From: Desulfobacula sp.
GTDB lineage: Bacteria > Desulfobacterota > Desulfobacteria > Desulfobacterales > Desulfobacteraceae
NCBI RefSeq assembly: GCF_030145145.1
Contig: NZ_JAQYWD010000012.1
Coordinates: 1 to 64,000 of the forward strand
Reading direction: 5' to 3'
DNA: 64,000 bases
In this document: one piece after another, positions 54,988 to 64,000 of the stretch
How positions within the stretch are numbered: position 1 is the first letter of the stretch
Layout: every line of letters begins with the position of its first letter
Notes under the pieces: model-generated
What the model was told of the DNA's origin: nothing
Seen by the model: only the letters and a program-made list of their open reading frames with translations
The model's database searches: none
Program-made: the position numbers and the translations under genes

Positions 54988-55266
54988 ATGGCAAAAGCCA
55001 GTGCTAGACACATACTTGTTGAAAAAGAAGACTTTTGTACTGAACTGATTGATCGAATAAAGAAGGGCGAAGACTTTGGTGAATTGGCCCAAAAACACTC
55101 TAAATGTCCTTCCGGAAGAAATGGGGGAGATCTGGGGGAATTTGGCCCGGGTCAAATGGTACCTGAGTTTGATACCGTGGTTTTTAATGAAGCCGTCGGC
55201 ATCCCCCATGGACCCGTTAAAACAAATTTTGGATTTCATATTGTTGAAATCACAAGCCGCAGCTGA
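54988..55266 (+). CDS. ppiC: parvulin-type peptidyl-prolyl isomerase
   Basis: 92 residues, single parvulin domain without a signal peptide: ASARHILVEKED, IKKGEDFGELAQKHSKCPS, GGDLGEFGPGQMVPEFD, FGFHIVEI. Cytoplasmic PpiC-type enzyme. ATG at 54988 chosen for its AAGGAG. Confidence 0.95.
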   Translation: MAKASARHILVEKEDFCTELIDRIKKGEDFGELAQKHSKCPSGRNGGDLGEFGPGQMVPEFDTVVFNEAVGIPHGPVKTNFGFHIVEITSRS

Positions 55267-55330
55267 TCGTTCAGGAAAATAACCTTCTACGGCACGGGGG
55301 TTTTTTAACCCGTGCCATTGACCCAATGGT

Positions 55331-58300
55331 ATGATATCTTTGCTGAAAATTGGGATGAAACGACCTGTTTTTTACGGCATTTTTTTCAGTCTTATTCTAT
55401 TCTTATCGATTCTTTTGTTTATTAATCCCCTCGTCAATACGGCGTATATAAAAAATAGAATCGCTTCTGTTGTTTATGAAAAAACAGGAATCCCTATTCA
55501 CGCGTCAACGTTTTTTCTTACCGTATTTCCCCGGGCAAGCCTTATGATCGATAAGGTTCATTTCGCCTATGACAAACGAACAACGATCACCATTGATGTC
55601 TTAACAGTTGATATGGATATCCAGGCGCTTTTACGGGGTAGACTTCATATCCGTCAAATAACACTGGATCATCCCCGGATTCAATCCAGTATCCTGAACA
55701 AAAAACACGCCCCGGCACCCATTGATGTTTCCATTTTCAAGGATCTTTCGGGGGTAAAAAAAATATTTGAGTTTTTACCCGAAGACCAGACATCTGTCAA
55801 CCTGACGGTCAACCACCTGATATCCCCGTTCTTTAAATGGATGGATGGGGATTTTTATCTGTCAAAAGAAGAAGAGAGCCGTTTCCATGCAACCCTAAAA
55901 GGGATCAAATACCAGTCATCCGAACGTTCTTTTGCCGATTTTGATTCATATCTTGATTTAGATACCATTGCACTTGATCAATTGGAAATAAGGGCAACCA
56001 TCACCCCAAACAATGAAATCCACGGGCAGTGTGAGGGGATTTCTCCAACGCTGACATCAGAAACTAATGATATCCTGATGGACGCAAACCGCATTAAGGC
56101 AGTCTTTAACCTGTCGGAAAAGCGGTATCAAATTGATATCCCGCCATTTGCCGTAAATTACCCCAAAGGGAAGATTGGCATTCATTTTTCAAACGATCGG
56201 GTCCACCACCAAACCAAACTGCAATTCACCGGAACCCAGATCCATATCGATGAGGCACGAGAAATGTCTTCAGCGGTTTTCAAGGACAATGCCATCACCC
56301 AAACCCTGTTTGAAATTCTACCCAGGGGAATGGTTCCCACGGTCACGGTCTTTTTCCAGAGCCGTTCGTTGAAAGATTTGTTTCATGGCGAGCATTTTAA
56401 ACTTGAGGGAACGCTTGAAGACGGGTGGGTAAATATTCCGAAGACAGATCTGGCAGCATCCCAGGTATCTGGAGAAGCCCGAATCGAAAACGGCCGTCTT
56501 GATATTACCACCAGCACAGCGGTGATTCAAAACTCGGACATCAAAAAAGGACAACTCTTTGTAGACCTTTTAAATTATGATGACCACCCGTTTGAAGGGG
56601 AATTTTTGCTTGATATTGATCTTTCAATGATGCCGCAAACCTTGATCTCACTTTTACCCGGCACGCTTTTATCCCGGGAATTATTACGGGTTAACGATGT
56701 TGTCGGACGCGCAACTACCCAATTGAATCTTTCGCTGGCCCCAGGCGCCCATGACCTTAATGTTCACGTCCAAACAGGTGATTTTTCCGTCACGGGTTTC
56801 TATGATCGTATTCCCGGCGCCATTTCCCTTGATACGATAACACTTGGATATACCCCCGCTACCCTTCAACTCAGTCATGTCAAAGGCGGGATTAATGGCG
56901 CCAGGATTGATGATCTGGATGCGGTAATTGATATGAAAGAAGCCCCCTGGATCACCATCCAATCGGGCACTGGGGTTCTTGACCTGGAGACAATCATCCC
57001 CTGGTTGATGTCCTATAAAAAAACCCGGGACATGCTTTCTCCCGTCAAAACAGCCAGCGGTAACCTGCAGATAACATCAATGGATCTATCCGGACCGCTT
57101 TTAACATCGGACCTGTGGACCTATGACGTCATCGGTACCGGTCTGGGCATCAATGTGACAACAGTGCCAGATCAACGACAAATGGAAAATCTGTCCTGTC
57201 AATATCGATTGTCAGAAGACTTTTTGAGTTTGAAAGACATTCAAATGAAAATAAGTGATCTTTCTTGGTTACACCCCTTGATTGATAAAAAATATCTGGA
57301 TAGCCTTCTGGTTCCGTTCTACCTGGAAAACGGTCATTTTCAAACCAACCCAAACCACTGTTTTTTCACCAGTGATCTTATGTTCCCTGCCGGACCCAGG
57401 CTGACCATTGATCTAACGGGTAAAACAGCAGCGTCACTGCGCTTCGACACCATACGCTTTTTTGACCAGGACGTCTCAAAGGGCTTGATAACGGTTTCTC
57501 ACGACCTTGAAAAACCCTTGTTTGATTTTACCGGAATGCTCCACACAGAAACCATCAACAAAATCGTGATGCCCGCCAGTTTCTGGGCAAAGCAAATGAA
57601 TGCCGTTACACAAGGAAAGCCCGTACGAATCTATATGGATGCAGCGGCTCATTTAAATATCATCACCCAGCAGGTATCGTTAAATTCACTGGTTTCCCCG
57701 TCCAGGCGCTTCCCATGGGAACCCCGGCTGTTACCCGCTGGCAGGATCAATTTTAAAGCCGATACACTGACTATTAAAGACCTGACCCTTACCCAAATTG
57801 ACAGCAAGGTGTCTTTAAACAAAGACCAGTCTCATATCCGACTGGACAATGCGTTTTTATGTGATGTAAAGGTAACCGGGGATATGAATTTGGAAAAAGA
57901 CGGGATGGATGCCACCGTTGCTTTTGAAGCCCACGATAACGCCAATATTCAGACCCTGTTGACCTGTCTGCTTCAAAAAAATGCCTTTATGGAGGGTCGG
58001 TATTCTCTGTCCGGCACGTTGGTGTCCCATGGCCCAAAAAAAAAGAACGCAGCCCCTTTGGGCGGGTCATTTACATTAACCGCGGAGGAAGGGCGTATTT
58101 ACAAATGGACACTTCTTTCACGAATTCTGTCGGTGTTAAATTTTTCAACGGTTTTCGAGGGAACCCTGCCCGATGTGACACAACAAGGGTTTGCGTATAA
58201 AAAGATTACCATTGAAGCGGACATCAAGGACCATAGAATTTACCTGACCAAAGCCATTATTGATGGACAGGATATGATGCTGATCTTCAGCGGCTGGATC

Positions 58301-58567
58301 GATCCGGTAAAGGATGAAATGGATCTGACCTGTCTTGTGGCGCCGTTTAAAACCATTGATCGCATCATCGAGAAAATCCCCATTGTCAGTACACTGCTGG
58401 GCAATCGTCTTATATCGGTTCCCATGAAAGCCAGTGGAACCCTTTCCGATCCAGTGGTGATCCCGTTACATCCTTCCGCAGTGGGGACCGGCCTTATCAA
58501 TATGATGGCCACTATTTTAAACACACCTGTTAAATTATGGGATAAACTAACAGGAGACGGATCATAA
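55331..58567 (+). CDS. AsmA-like outer-membrane maintenance protein
   Basis: 1078 residues with one N-terminal membrane anchor (FYGIFFSLILFLSILLFINP) and a long beta-rich periplasmic part. The opening (IASVVYEKTGIPIHASTFFL, LRGRLHIRQITLDHPRIQ) is typical of AsmA/TamB/YhdP relatives, which form bridge-like grooves that carry phospholipids to the outer membrane. The C-terminal VEADIKDHRIYLTKAIIDGQ-like region and GLINMMATILNTPVKLWDKL close match the DUF3971/AsmA2 type. Eleven bases before recX, probably co-transcribed. Confidence 0.8.
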   Translation: MISLLKIGMKRPVFYGIFFSLILFLSILLFINPLVNTAYIKNRIASVVYEKTGIPIHASTFFLTVFPRASLMIDKVHFAYDKRTTITIDVLTVDMDIQALLRGRLHIRQITLDHPRIQSSILNKKHAPAPIDVSIFKDLSGVKKIFEFLPEDQTSVNLTVNHLISPFFKWMDGDFYLSKEEESRFHATLKGIKYQSSERSFADFDSYLDLDTIALDQLEIRATITPNNEIHGQCEGISPTLTSETNDILMDANRIKAVFNLSEKRYQIDIPPFAVNYPKGKIGIHFSNDRVHHQTKLQFTGTQIHIDEAREMSSAVFKDNAITQTLFEILPRGMVPTVTVFFQSRSLKDLFHGEHFKLEGTLEDGWVNIPKTDLAASQVSGEARIENGRLDITTSTAVIQNSDIKKGQLFVDLLNYDDHPFEGEFLLDIDLSMMPQTLISLLPGTLLSRELLRVNDVVGRATTQLNLSLAPGAHDLNVHVQTGDFSVTGFYDRIPGAISLDTITLGYTPATLQLSHVKGGINGARIDDLDAVIDMKEAPWITIQSGTGVLDLETIIPWLMSYKKTRDMLSPVKTASGNLQITSMDLSGPLLTSDLWTYDVIGTGLGINVTTVPDQRQMENLSCQYRLSEDFLSLKDIQMKISDLSWLHPLIDKKYLDSLLVPFYLENGHFQTNPNHCFFTSDLMFPAGPRLTIDLTGKTAASLRFDTIRFFDQDVSKGLITVSHDLEKPLFDFTGMLHTETINKIVMPASFWAKQMNAVTQGKPVRIYMDAAAHLNIITQQVSLNSLVSPSRRFPWEPRLLPAGRINFKADTLTIKDLTLTQIDSKVSLNKDQSHIRLDNAFLCDVKVTGDMNLEKDGMDATVAFEAHDNANIQTLLTCLLQKNAFMEGRYSLSGTLVSHGPKKKNAAPLGGSFTLTAEEGRIYKWTLLSRILSVLNFSTVFEGTLPDVTQQGFAYKKITIEADIKDHRIYLTKAIIDGQDMMLIFSGWIDPVKDEMDLTCLVAPFKTIDRIIEKIPIVSTLLGNRLISVPMKASGTLSDPVVIPLHPSAVGTGLINMMATILNTPVKLWDKLTGDGS

Positions 58568-58572
58568 CCACC

Positions 58573-59079
58573 ATGAATGATTTTCTTGACCCTGCTGAAC
58601 AAATCAAACAGCCTTTAAATATGGCGATAGCCCATCTGAGCTATCAACCCAGAACCATTTATCAAATGCAGGAATACATAAAAAAAAAAGGATTTAGTGA
58701 AGATATTGCTCTGGAAATTATTCAAATTTTAGTCAAAAAAAATTATTTAAATGATGAAAATTTTGCCAGACTTTTTGTAGAAACAAAGGTAAAATACAAA
58801 GCAAAATCGAAATTTGCCTTTCGATATGACCTCAAAAAAAAGGGAATCTGCTCTTCGATCATCGATAAAATTCTATTGCCCTATGATGACCAGGATCTGG
58901 CATTCGCATCGGTAAGGCGTAAAATAAAAACCTGGCAAACACTTGATGTGGAAAAATTTAAAAAAAAAATGACCGGGTTTTTACGCTACAGGGGGTTTAC
59001 GTATGATGTGTGTCGATCAACGGTGAACCATTTTATAACATCAAAACAAGAGATTAGAGAGGATATAAATGAAAATTAA
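58573..59079 (+). CDS. recX: RecX regulator of RecA
   Basis: 168 residues, three-helix repeats of the RecX family: HLSYQPRTIYQMQEYIKKKG, LVKKNYLNDENFARLFVE and YRGFTYDVCRSTVNHFI. RecX blocks RecA filament extension. recA is not in the window. Its end overlaps the asparaginase-like gene by 11 bp. Confidence 0.88.
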   Translation: MNDFLDPAEQIKQPLNMAIAHLSYQPRTIYQMQEYIKKKGFSEDIALEIIQILVKKNYLNDENFARLFVETKVKYKAKSKFAFRYDLKKKGICSSIIDKILLPYDDQDLAFASVRRKIKTWQTLDVEKFKKKMTGFLRYRGFTYDVCRSTVNHFITSKQEIREDINEN

Positions 59080-59563
59080 ATTTATTGCTGTCGGGGGAAC
59101 CATTGATAAAGTATACTTTGATGCGTTGAGTAAATATGAAATCGGAGAATCCAGCATTCATGATATTTTAAAGTGTGCCCGGGTAAATTTTGACTATGAT
59201 GTATCTTCCCTGTTGAGAAAAGATTCCCTTGATATGACGGATCAAGACCGATCCATCATCCACCAGGCGGTGCAAGGGGATCCCCATGATAGAATTATCA
59301 TTACCCACGGCACTGACACCATGATTGAAACAGCAAAAGTACTTGCTGACATTAAAAACAAAGTCATTGTTCTCACCGGCGCCATGGAGCCGGCTAAATT
59401 TACGTCCAGTGACGCCATCTTTAATGTTGGTTCTGCGGTTGCCGCCGTTCAAACCTTACCCCCGGGGGTTTATCTTGTCATGAGTGGCAGGGTTTTTTCA
59501 CCGGATAATGCAAGAAAAAACAGGGTGTTAAAACAATTCGAGGAAAAAAATGTAACTTTTTAA
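59069..59563 (+). CDS. single-domain asparaginase-like protein
   Basis: 164 residues corresponding only to the N-terminal domain of type I/II asparaginases. Both catalytic threonine motifs are present: FIAVGGTIDKVYFD and IIITHGTDTMIETAK, plus KVIVLTGAMEPAKFTSSDA. Ordinary asparaginases are 320-350 residues with a second domain; here it ends naturally with NVTF and a TAA. It forms a known short variant in proteobacteria, probably dimeric in a way that rebuilds the active site. Overlaps recX by 11 bp, which suggests coupled translation. Confidence 0.83.
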   Translation: MKIKFIAVGGTIDKVYFDALSKYEIGESSIHDILKCARVNFDYDVSSLLRKDSLDMTDQDRSIIHQAVQGDPHDRIIITHGTDTMIETAKVLADIKNKVIVLTGAMEPAKFTSSDAIFNVGSAVAAVQTLPPGVYLVMSGRVFSPDNARKNRVLKQFEEKNVTF

Positions 59564-59836
59564 GAAATTTAATACCTAATATTATAACTATTTTTTCCGT
59601 TAATCTGTTTATACCCTGTCAAAATTCAAAAATATCCCCCGTCCATTGACCTCCTTTTGAAAAAACGAGCAAAAACCCCATAGATATCTTGATTTCCCCT
59701 GGCAGATATCATAAGTATTCATAAAATATACTGCAAAAGACAATGGACTTTTTTACTGGTATAATTTGTGCATCTATCGTTTTGAGTTTTGAATCTTTTT
59801 TTAAAGATGTGAATATGAACTAAGGAAAAATTGATT

Positions 59837-60247
59837 ATGGTAGGTAGGAAAAGAACCGTTGAAAGACGAAAAAACAAACGTTACAAAGCCGTGGAAGGCG
59901 CCTACGCTGCCATAAGTCCCAATTCTCACAAGTTAGGACAGATTATTGATATCAGCATGGGAGGCCTTGCCTTTAAGTATATTGATACCGGCAATGGGGA
60001 TGCAGATAACGAAACCCAACAGGAAGAATCGATTTTTTTGAGCAGTATGGGATATTATGTGGGGGATCTCCCTTTTAAAACCATTGCCGATTATGAACTG
60101 ACCAATGCCCCCTCATTCAGTTCAATGAAGGTAAGGAAAAGGCACGTTCAGTTTAAGGACTTAAGTTTTAAACAATTGTTTGACCTGGATTATTACCTTA
60201 GAAACAATGTTTCTGATCAAATAGACAAACTTCCCCAACAACAATAA
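59837..60247 (+). CDS. PilZ-domain protein
   Basis: 138 residues. The cyclic di-GMP binding motifs are present: RxxxR at R11-R15 in RRKNKRYKA and DxSxxG at D38-G43 in IIDISMGGLAF. The rest folds as the PilZ barrel with a helical end. A TTG two codons upstream of the ATG is possible. AAGGA lies nine bases before the ATG. Together with the HD-GYP gene at 16185 it shows that this organism uses cyclic di-GMP. The 273-bp gap upstream (59564-59836) holds no gene that I can see. Confidence 0.85.
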   Translation: MVGRKRTVERRKNKRYKAVEGAYAAISPNSHKLGQIIDISMGGLAFKYIDTGNGDADNETQQEESIFLSSMGYYVGDLPFKTIADYELTNAPSFSSMKVRKRHVQFKDLSFKQLFDLDYYLRNNVSDQIDKLPQQQ

Positions 60248-60335
60248 AGATGCCCGCCTTTTAACTGTTTTTTTTCCTTTGATTCTCTGACCAATCTATC
60301 GAAAAACTGGACTTGGTAATAACTTCGCCCACTTG

Positions 60336-63176
60336 TCATATTGATGGTTCAATCGTAATCAATGCACTGTTATCCATTGACAGATATTTTTTTGCAAGGG
60401 CGGTTAAATCCGCATGGGTGATACTCGTATAGTCTGCCATCATAGTGTTGGCCCAGTTAAATTTTTGTGGATACTTTGATGCATTGGCCATTACAGCATT
60501 TAACCAGTAGCCATTGTTCTTCTGAAGGACCTTCAGGTGATTTAAAACCGGTTTTAAGGCAAGGCCGGCCTCTTTTTTTGAAATACCGGTTGAGGTCATG
60601 TCTTGGACAATCTCTTTAATTTTCCGGTAAACAAATTGATGACTTTCAGACTTGACAGCGGCCACCACATGTAACACGCCATAGCCATTAAAATTCTTTG
60701 AGGGATCATTATATGCATAGGGAGAATAGGTTTCACCCAGGTCTTCTCTTATGACACGTCGCAGCCGTTCTGAAAACACTCTGGATAAAATCGACAGACG
60801 GCGTGTTTGCATAATATCCCAGTAATCATCCGTTAAAAATGCGACATGAACAACACCGGTATCAATTTTTGTATCTATTTTCAGTTCAAGCTGTTCCCCT
60901 TTTGGGAAATAAATTTTTTCCGGGCGGGTCCCTTGAATCGAAAATTTTTCCCTTTCGTTAAATGCACCGATATATGGTGAGGCCAGTTGAATCATGGTTT
61001 CAAGATCAAAATCCCCCACAATGGAGATATCAACCGGCGCCGTTTGAAAATAGGGGGTCAGCCAATGCTGAATATCGTCCAGGGTATACGGATTAATTAT
61101 CTCAGGTTGCGGCATCCCAAACCGGGGGTCCTTTCCGGCAAGAAAAGCATCCCCTTTTATGTGCATGATCCCTTCGGGGGTCCGGACATGGCTGTCATAG
61201 CTTTGTTTATAAAGCCGCTTTGCCAGGTCCAAAGCGGTCTGCCGGTATCCGGGATCATTCAAATAATGATAGATGAGTTGAAAAACCAGGGCGGCTTCGT
61301 TTGAGGTGCTGGAACCGGACAAAGAAAAATAATTCTCCTTGATTTCAAACCCGATACGGGTCTCTTTGCCGGCCAGGGCTTCTTCCAGTTCGTCCATATC
61401 AAGTGTTCCAAGGCCACTTGTCTTGATAACCGCCTCACTCAAACGGCTTAAACCAGGTGTTGACAGCGGTTCAGATTTCTTTCCGTCTCCAAAACAAACA
61501 TTAAAAAGAACTTCATTCTGCTTATGATCTGTTTGTTTTAACGTCAATCGAATATTATTTTGAAACTCAAGGCGGGTAATGCCAAGACCGTTCACATCAT
61601 CTTGTCTTGACCGGATTCCCTGAACAGAAGCGGGCAATTCCAGATAGGGGAATATTTTGGCTTCCCCGTCTTCAATCCGTGTGACCGGTGTATTGAGACT
61701 GGCCTGATAGACATCCCGGATGGTGGCTTCCGGTTCTTTTGTATGGATATCGGCATTGCCGGTGATGAGGATAAGCCGGTGATCTTGTGACCATAGCGCT
61801 TTGAATGCCCCATGAACCTGCTGTAATGAAATCGATTGAATATAGGGTTCCAGGATCGCTTTCTTTTGTTCGGCCGATAAAAGCAATCCCCTTTGATTAA
61901 TGGTGGTTAAAATTTGACGGGAAAGATCCGAGCTCTTTTGGGAAGCTGCCTGAGCTTGCCGCTGTTCAAGTGACGACAGAACATCAGCGGTCACCCTGTC
62001 CAGTTCCTGTTGAGTGAACCCATATTCCAGGGCCTGCCGCAAGGTCGTTTCAATCTGACCCAGCACTTTTTCCCATTTATCAGGTTCACATGTCGCACGG
62101 ATAGCAGACACTGCCATATGGTGCAAAAATGATCCTGAAAAAATGGACGCATCCGAAAAATCGGCAGTCTGCTTGCTGATCCGTCGCGACAATCGATTTT
62201 GTACCATGGCATTGGCAATATGCCTTAACATTCTTTGTTTCAGGATATCCACGGTTTCCCTGTCAAAGGGTTCCCAGGAAATGGTTTCGATTGTAATCTC
62301 CGTGCTGCCGGCTTCAGGTTCATGATAATAAAACGGTTTTATTCCCTGATGATCTTTCCATTGGACAGATACGGGTTTGTTTACGAAAAAGCCATGGGGC
62401 CTCAGTCGGGAAAATCTTTTTTCGATCATGGGCAAAACGGTTTGGGTCTCAATATCCCCCACAACAATCAAGACCATGTTATCCGGTCGATACCACTGGT
62501 CATAATAGGCTTTTAACAAGTCTCGATCTGCTGTTTTCAGGAGGGTGTCAATCCCGATGGGAAATCTTTGATTAAACAATGAACCTGGCAGTTCAAATTC
62601 CAGGGTTTTTTTAAAGGTCCGGTAATCGACAGAGTCCCGCTCCCGTTTTTCAGCCAGGATAATACCGCGTTCCCGATCCACTTCGGTTTCCAGGAGACTG
62701 GCGCCCCGGGCATAGTCCTGGATAACAACAAACGCCTTGTCCAGATGCTGATAATCTGCTTTGGGCAAAGACAGATCATACACGGTATTGAAAAAACCGG
62801 TACTGGCATTGGCATCTGCACCAAAGTCCATGCCAATGCTTTGAAAATATTCGATTAATTCTCCGGGCTTAAAATGCGCTGATCCATTAAACAAAAGGTG
62901 TTCCAGATAATGGGCAACCCCCTGCTGGTCATCTGTCTCATTCATTGAACCGGCAAAAACATTCAGATGAATACTCACCTTGTCTTCTGGCAGGGAATTC
63001 CCCATGAGGACATATTGAAATCCATTGGGAAGCGTGCCGTAAACAATACCAGGATCGATTTGGCTGCCATTAATGGGCGGCGCAACAATCGGATGTTTCG
63101 GGGCACAGGCAAACAGGCACAAGAGGCCGAAAAACAATATCCTGGCCGCATTGACAGAACAGGTACGGTGGATCAT
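60336..63176 (-). CDS. M16-family zinc peptidase, lipoprotein
   Basis: 946 residues. Lipoprotein signal ending FACAPK (Cys 24). First M16 domain with the inverted zinc motif HYLEH at 89-93 and the third ligand in RGIILAEKRERDS; the second, inactive half has the R/Y pair region (LGETYSPYAY). The two-half architecture matches pitrilysin/PqqL-type periplasmic peptidases. It follows the PpiD-like gene by eight bases on the same strand, so the two share a transcript. Confidence 0.9.
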   Translation of the reverse strand: MIHRTCSVNAARILFFGLLCLFACAPKHPIVAPPINGSQIDPGIVYGTLPNGFQYVLMGNSLPEDKVSIHLNVFAGSMNETDDQQGVAHYLEHLLFNGSAHFKPGELIEYFQSIGMDFGADANASTGFFNTVYDLSLPKADYQHLDKAFVVIQDYARGASLLETEVDRERGIILAEKRERDSVDYRTFKKTLEFELPGSLFNQRFPIGIDTLLKTADRDLLKAYYDQWYRPDNMVLIVVGDIETQTVLPMIEKRFSRLRPHGFFVNKPVSVQWKDHQGIKPFYYHEPEAGSTEITIETISWEPFDRETVDILKQRMLRHIANAMVQNRLSRRISKQTADFSDASIFSGSFLHHMAVSAIRATCEPDKWEKVLGQIETTLRQALEYGFTQQELDRVTADVLSSLEQRQAQAASQKSSDLSRQILTTINQRGLLLSAEQKKAILEPYIQSISLQQVHGAFKALWSQDHRLILITGNADIHTKEPEATIRDVYQASLNTPVTRIEDGEAKIFPYLELPASVQGIRSRQDDVNGLGITRLEFQNNIRLTLKQTDHKQNEVLFNVCFGDGKKSEPLSTPGLSRLSEAVIKTSGLGTLDMDELEEALAGKETRIGFEIKENYFSLSGSSTSNEAALVFQLIYHYLNDPGYRQTALDLAKRLYKQSYDSHVRTPEGIMHIKGDAFLAGKDPRFGMPQPEIINPYTLDDIQHWLTPYFQTAPVDISIVGDFDLETMIQLASPYIGAFNEREKFSIQGTRPEKIYFPKGEQLELKIDTKIDTGVVHVAFLTDDYWDIMQTRRLSILSRVFSERLRRVIREDLGETYSPYAYNDPSKNFNGYGVLHVVAAVKSESHQFVYRKIKEIVQDMTSTGISKKEAGLALKPVLNHLKVLQKNNGYWLNAVMANASKYPQKFNWANTMMADYTSITHADLTALAKKYLSMDNSALITIEPSI

Positions 63177-63184
63177 TGGTGCCC

Positions 63185-64000
63185 TTAATTCAACATTTCA
63201 GGATCATAATTGATCGTATAGTGTTTTTTCACTTCTTTCATCCATGCCTGAAAAGATTCTCCCTGTTTTCTCCAGGTAACTTCCTCTTTTACACGTTTAA
63301 AATTTTCTGAAATTTCAGATTCTTCCGGTAATGCCTGTTCTTTAAAACCGATAAGATAAAACCCGGCCGGGGTTTCAATTGTTTCCGGATAAATTTTATT
63401 GGTTTCATTTAAAGAAAAGCTTGCCCGAATAAATTCAGGAGAACTTCCCACGTCTTCAATGGTCGCGTTTCTGGTGAATAATTCTGTGGACTTGACGGTT
63501 AGCGAATGATCCTTGCCGGCCAGATCCAGTGTTTGTGCATCAACCGCTTTGGCAAGGGTTAATTGAGCCGCTTCTTTTGCCCGTTCGTGTTGCAGCTTTG
63601 CGGTCAGTTCTTTGATCACCCTGTCTTTCACCAGATCAAGTTCCTGAACAACCGGATCAATCTTTTTGAACACTTTGATCAAATAATACACACCACCCAA
63701 GTCTATGACATCACTGATATCATCCAGGGGAAGTTCAAAAGCCGTTTTTGCAAAACCCGCAGGATCTGTCATATCAAGCCCTTCTCCCGCCAGGGTGAAT
63801 TCTTTGGTCGTCAGGATCTTTTTATTAGCGATAAGGGCAACTTGTTCTAAATCATCCCCGTCAATCACTGCATCAAATGCTTCCCCTGCTTTATAATACG
63901 CCAGATTCTGCAATTCCTTTTGTTCAAGTTCTTTTTTTATTTTTGCTGAACTCTCAGCCAGGGTCTGGGTGGCAGCATCAAATCGGGCGATCACTTTAAT
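63185..64000 (-). CDS. PpiD/SurA-like periplasmic chaperone, C-terminal part
   Basis: 272 codons are visible; the gene runs off the right edge. The fragment contains a second parvulin-like unit (FELPLDDISDVIDLGGVYYL followed by IKVF) and helical segments (LVKDRVIKELTAKLQHERAK), ending RKQGESFQAWMKEVKKHYTI. This is the C-terminal layout of PpiD, a membrane-anchored chaperone at the Sec exit. The anchor and first domains lie beyond 64000. Confidence 0.82.
   Translation of the reverse strand: MKVIARFDAATQTLAESSAKIKKELEQKELQNLAYYKAGEAFDAVIDGDDLEQVALIANKKILTTKEFTLAGEGLDMTDPAGFAKTAFELPLDDISDVIDLGGVYYLIKVFKKIDPVVQELDLVKDRVIKELTAKLQHERAKEAAQLTLAKAVDAQTLDLAGKDHSLTVKSTELFTRNATIEDVGSSPEFIRASFSLNETNKIYPETIETPAGFYLIGFKEQALPEESEISENFKRVKEEVTWRKQGESFQAWMKEVKKHYTINYDPEMLN

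Noticed and set aside
1-64000. CRISPR array, rRNA or tRNA genes
   Set aside because: I looked for regularly spaced repeats and for tRNA and rRNA signatures and saw none besides the tmRNA.

Overview
The window is a 64 kb piece of a bacterial chromosome, almost certainly from a Gram-negative sulfate-reducing deltaproteobacterium of the Desulfobacter/Desulfobacula type. This is inferred from the mix of outer-membrane genes (lptE, AsmA-like, CpoB-like, Prc), a flavoredoxin-like remnant, dodecin, a class I adenylate cyclase and the predicted tmRNA tag ADDYNYAVAA. No marker here fixes the species.

Layout. 1-1160 is a graveyard of mobile DNA: a broken IS4-like transposase start, two copies of a dispersed repeat carrying GGGGACAG motifs, a probable group II intron scrap and an 88 percent identical scrap of trpE. 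1211-2001 holds a three-gene toxin-antitoxin operon (Phd-like antitoxin, MazE-like antitoxin, frameshifted MazF-like toxin). 2160-6970 is a trp operon: promoter, a Trp-rich leader peptide with attenuator, then trpE-trpG-trpD-trpC-trpF, ending inside the terminal repeat of a small palindromic element. trpB and trpA are not in the window. 7.1-16 kb carries dodecin, a LysM protein, a SUMF1-like lipid-exported protein, a murJ-ftsB-TPR-rhodanese-MauE operon, rpsT, and leuS-lptE. 16.2-17.8 kb is a GAF/HD-GYP signalling gene.

17.85-21.45 kb looks like a decayed genomic island abutting the 3' end of ssrA: a tyrosine integrase with a shattered N-terminus, a sigma-region-4-like protein, an ORF with a nonsense codon, a NucA-type endonuclease pseudogene, and a chimera of a flavin reductase head and an ADP-ribosylglycohydrolase tail. 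Next come ssrA and its partner smpB, co-transcribed with ptsH-ptsI, then a LOG-family gene and a 1289-residue class I adenylate cyclase with pentapeptide repeats. 

29.3-47 kb is housekeeping: parE-parC-mltF, rng, a LysM-like membrane protein, yajC-secD-secF-cpoB-dprA-topA, efp, guaA. 46.9-49.8 kb has a coiled-coil membrane protein, a kinase-fold protein that resembles SidJ-type pseudokinases, and a 55-residue cysteine protein. 49.8-64 kb has mltD, an inositol-phosphatase-family gene, ylqF, prc, a short parvulin, an AsmA-like giant, recX, a one-domain asparaginase, a PilZ protein, an M16 lipoprotein peptidase and the C-terminal part of a PpiD-like chaperone.

The strongest leads are the SidJ-like protein, the trp attenuator, the trpE scrap beside the toxin-antitoxin operon, the three-copy palindromic element family, and the flavin reductase/ADP-ribosylglycohydrolase chimera.
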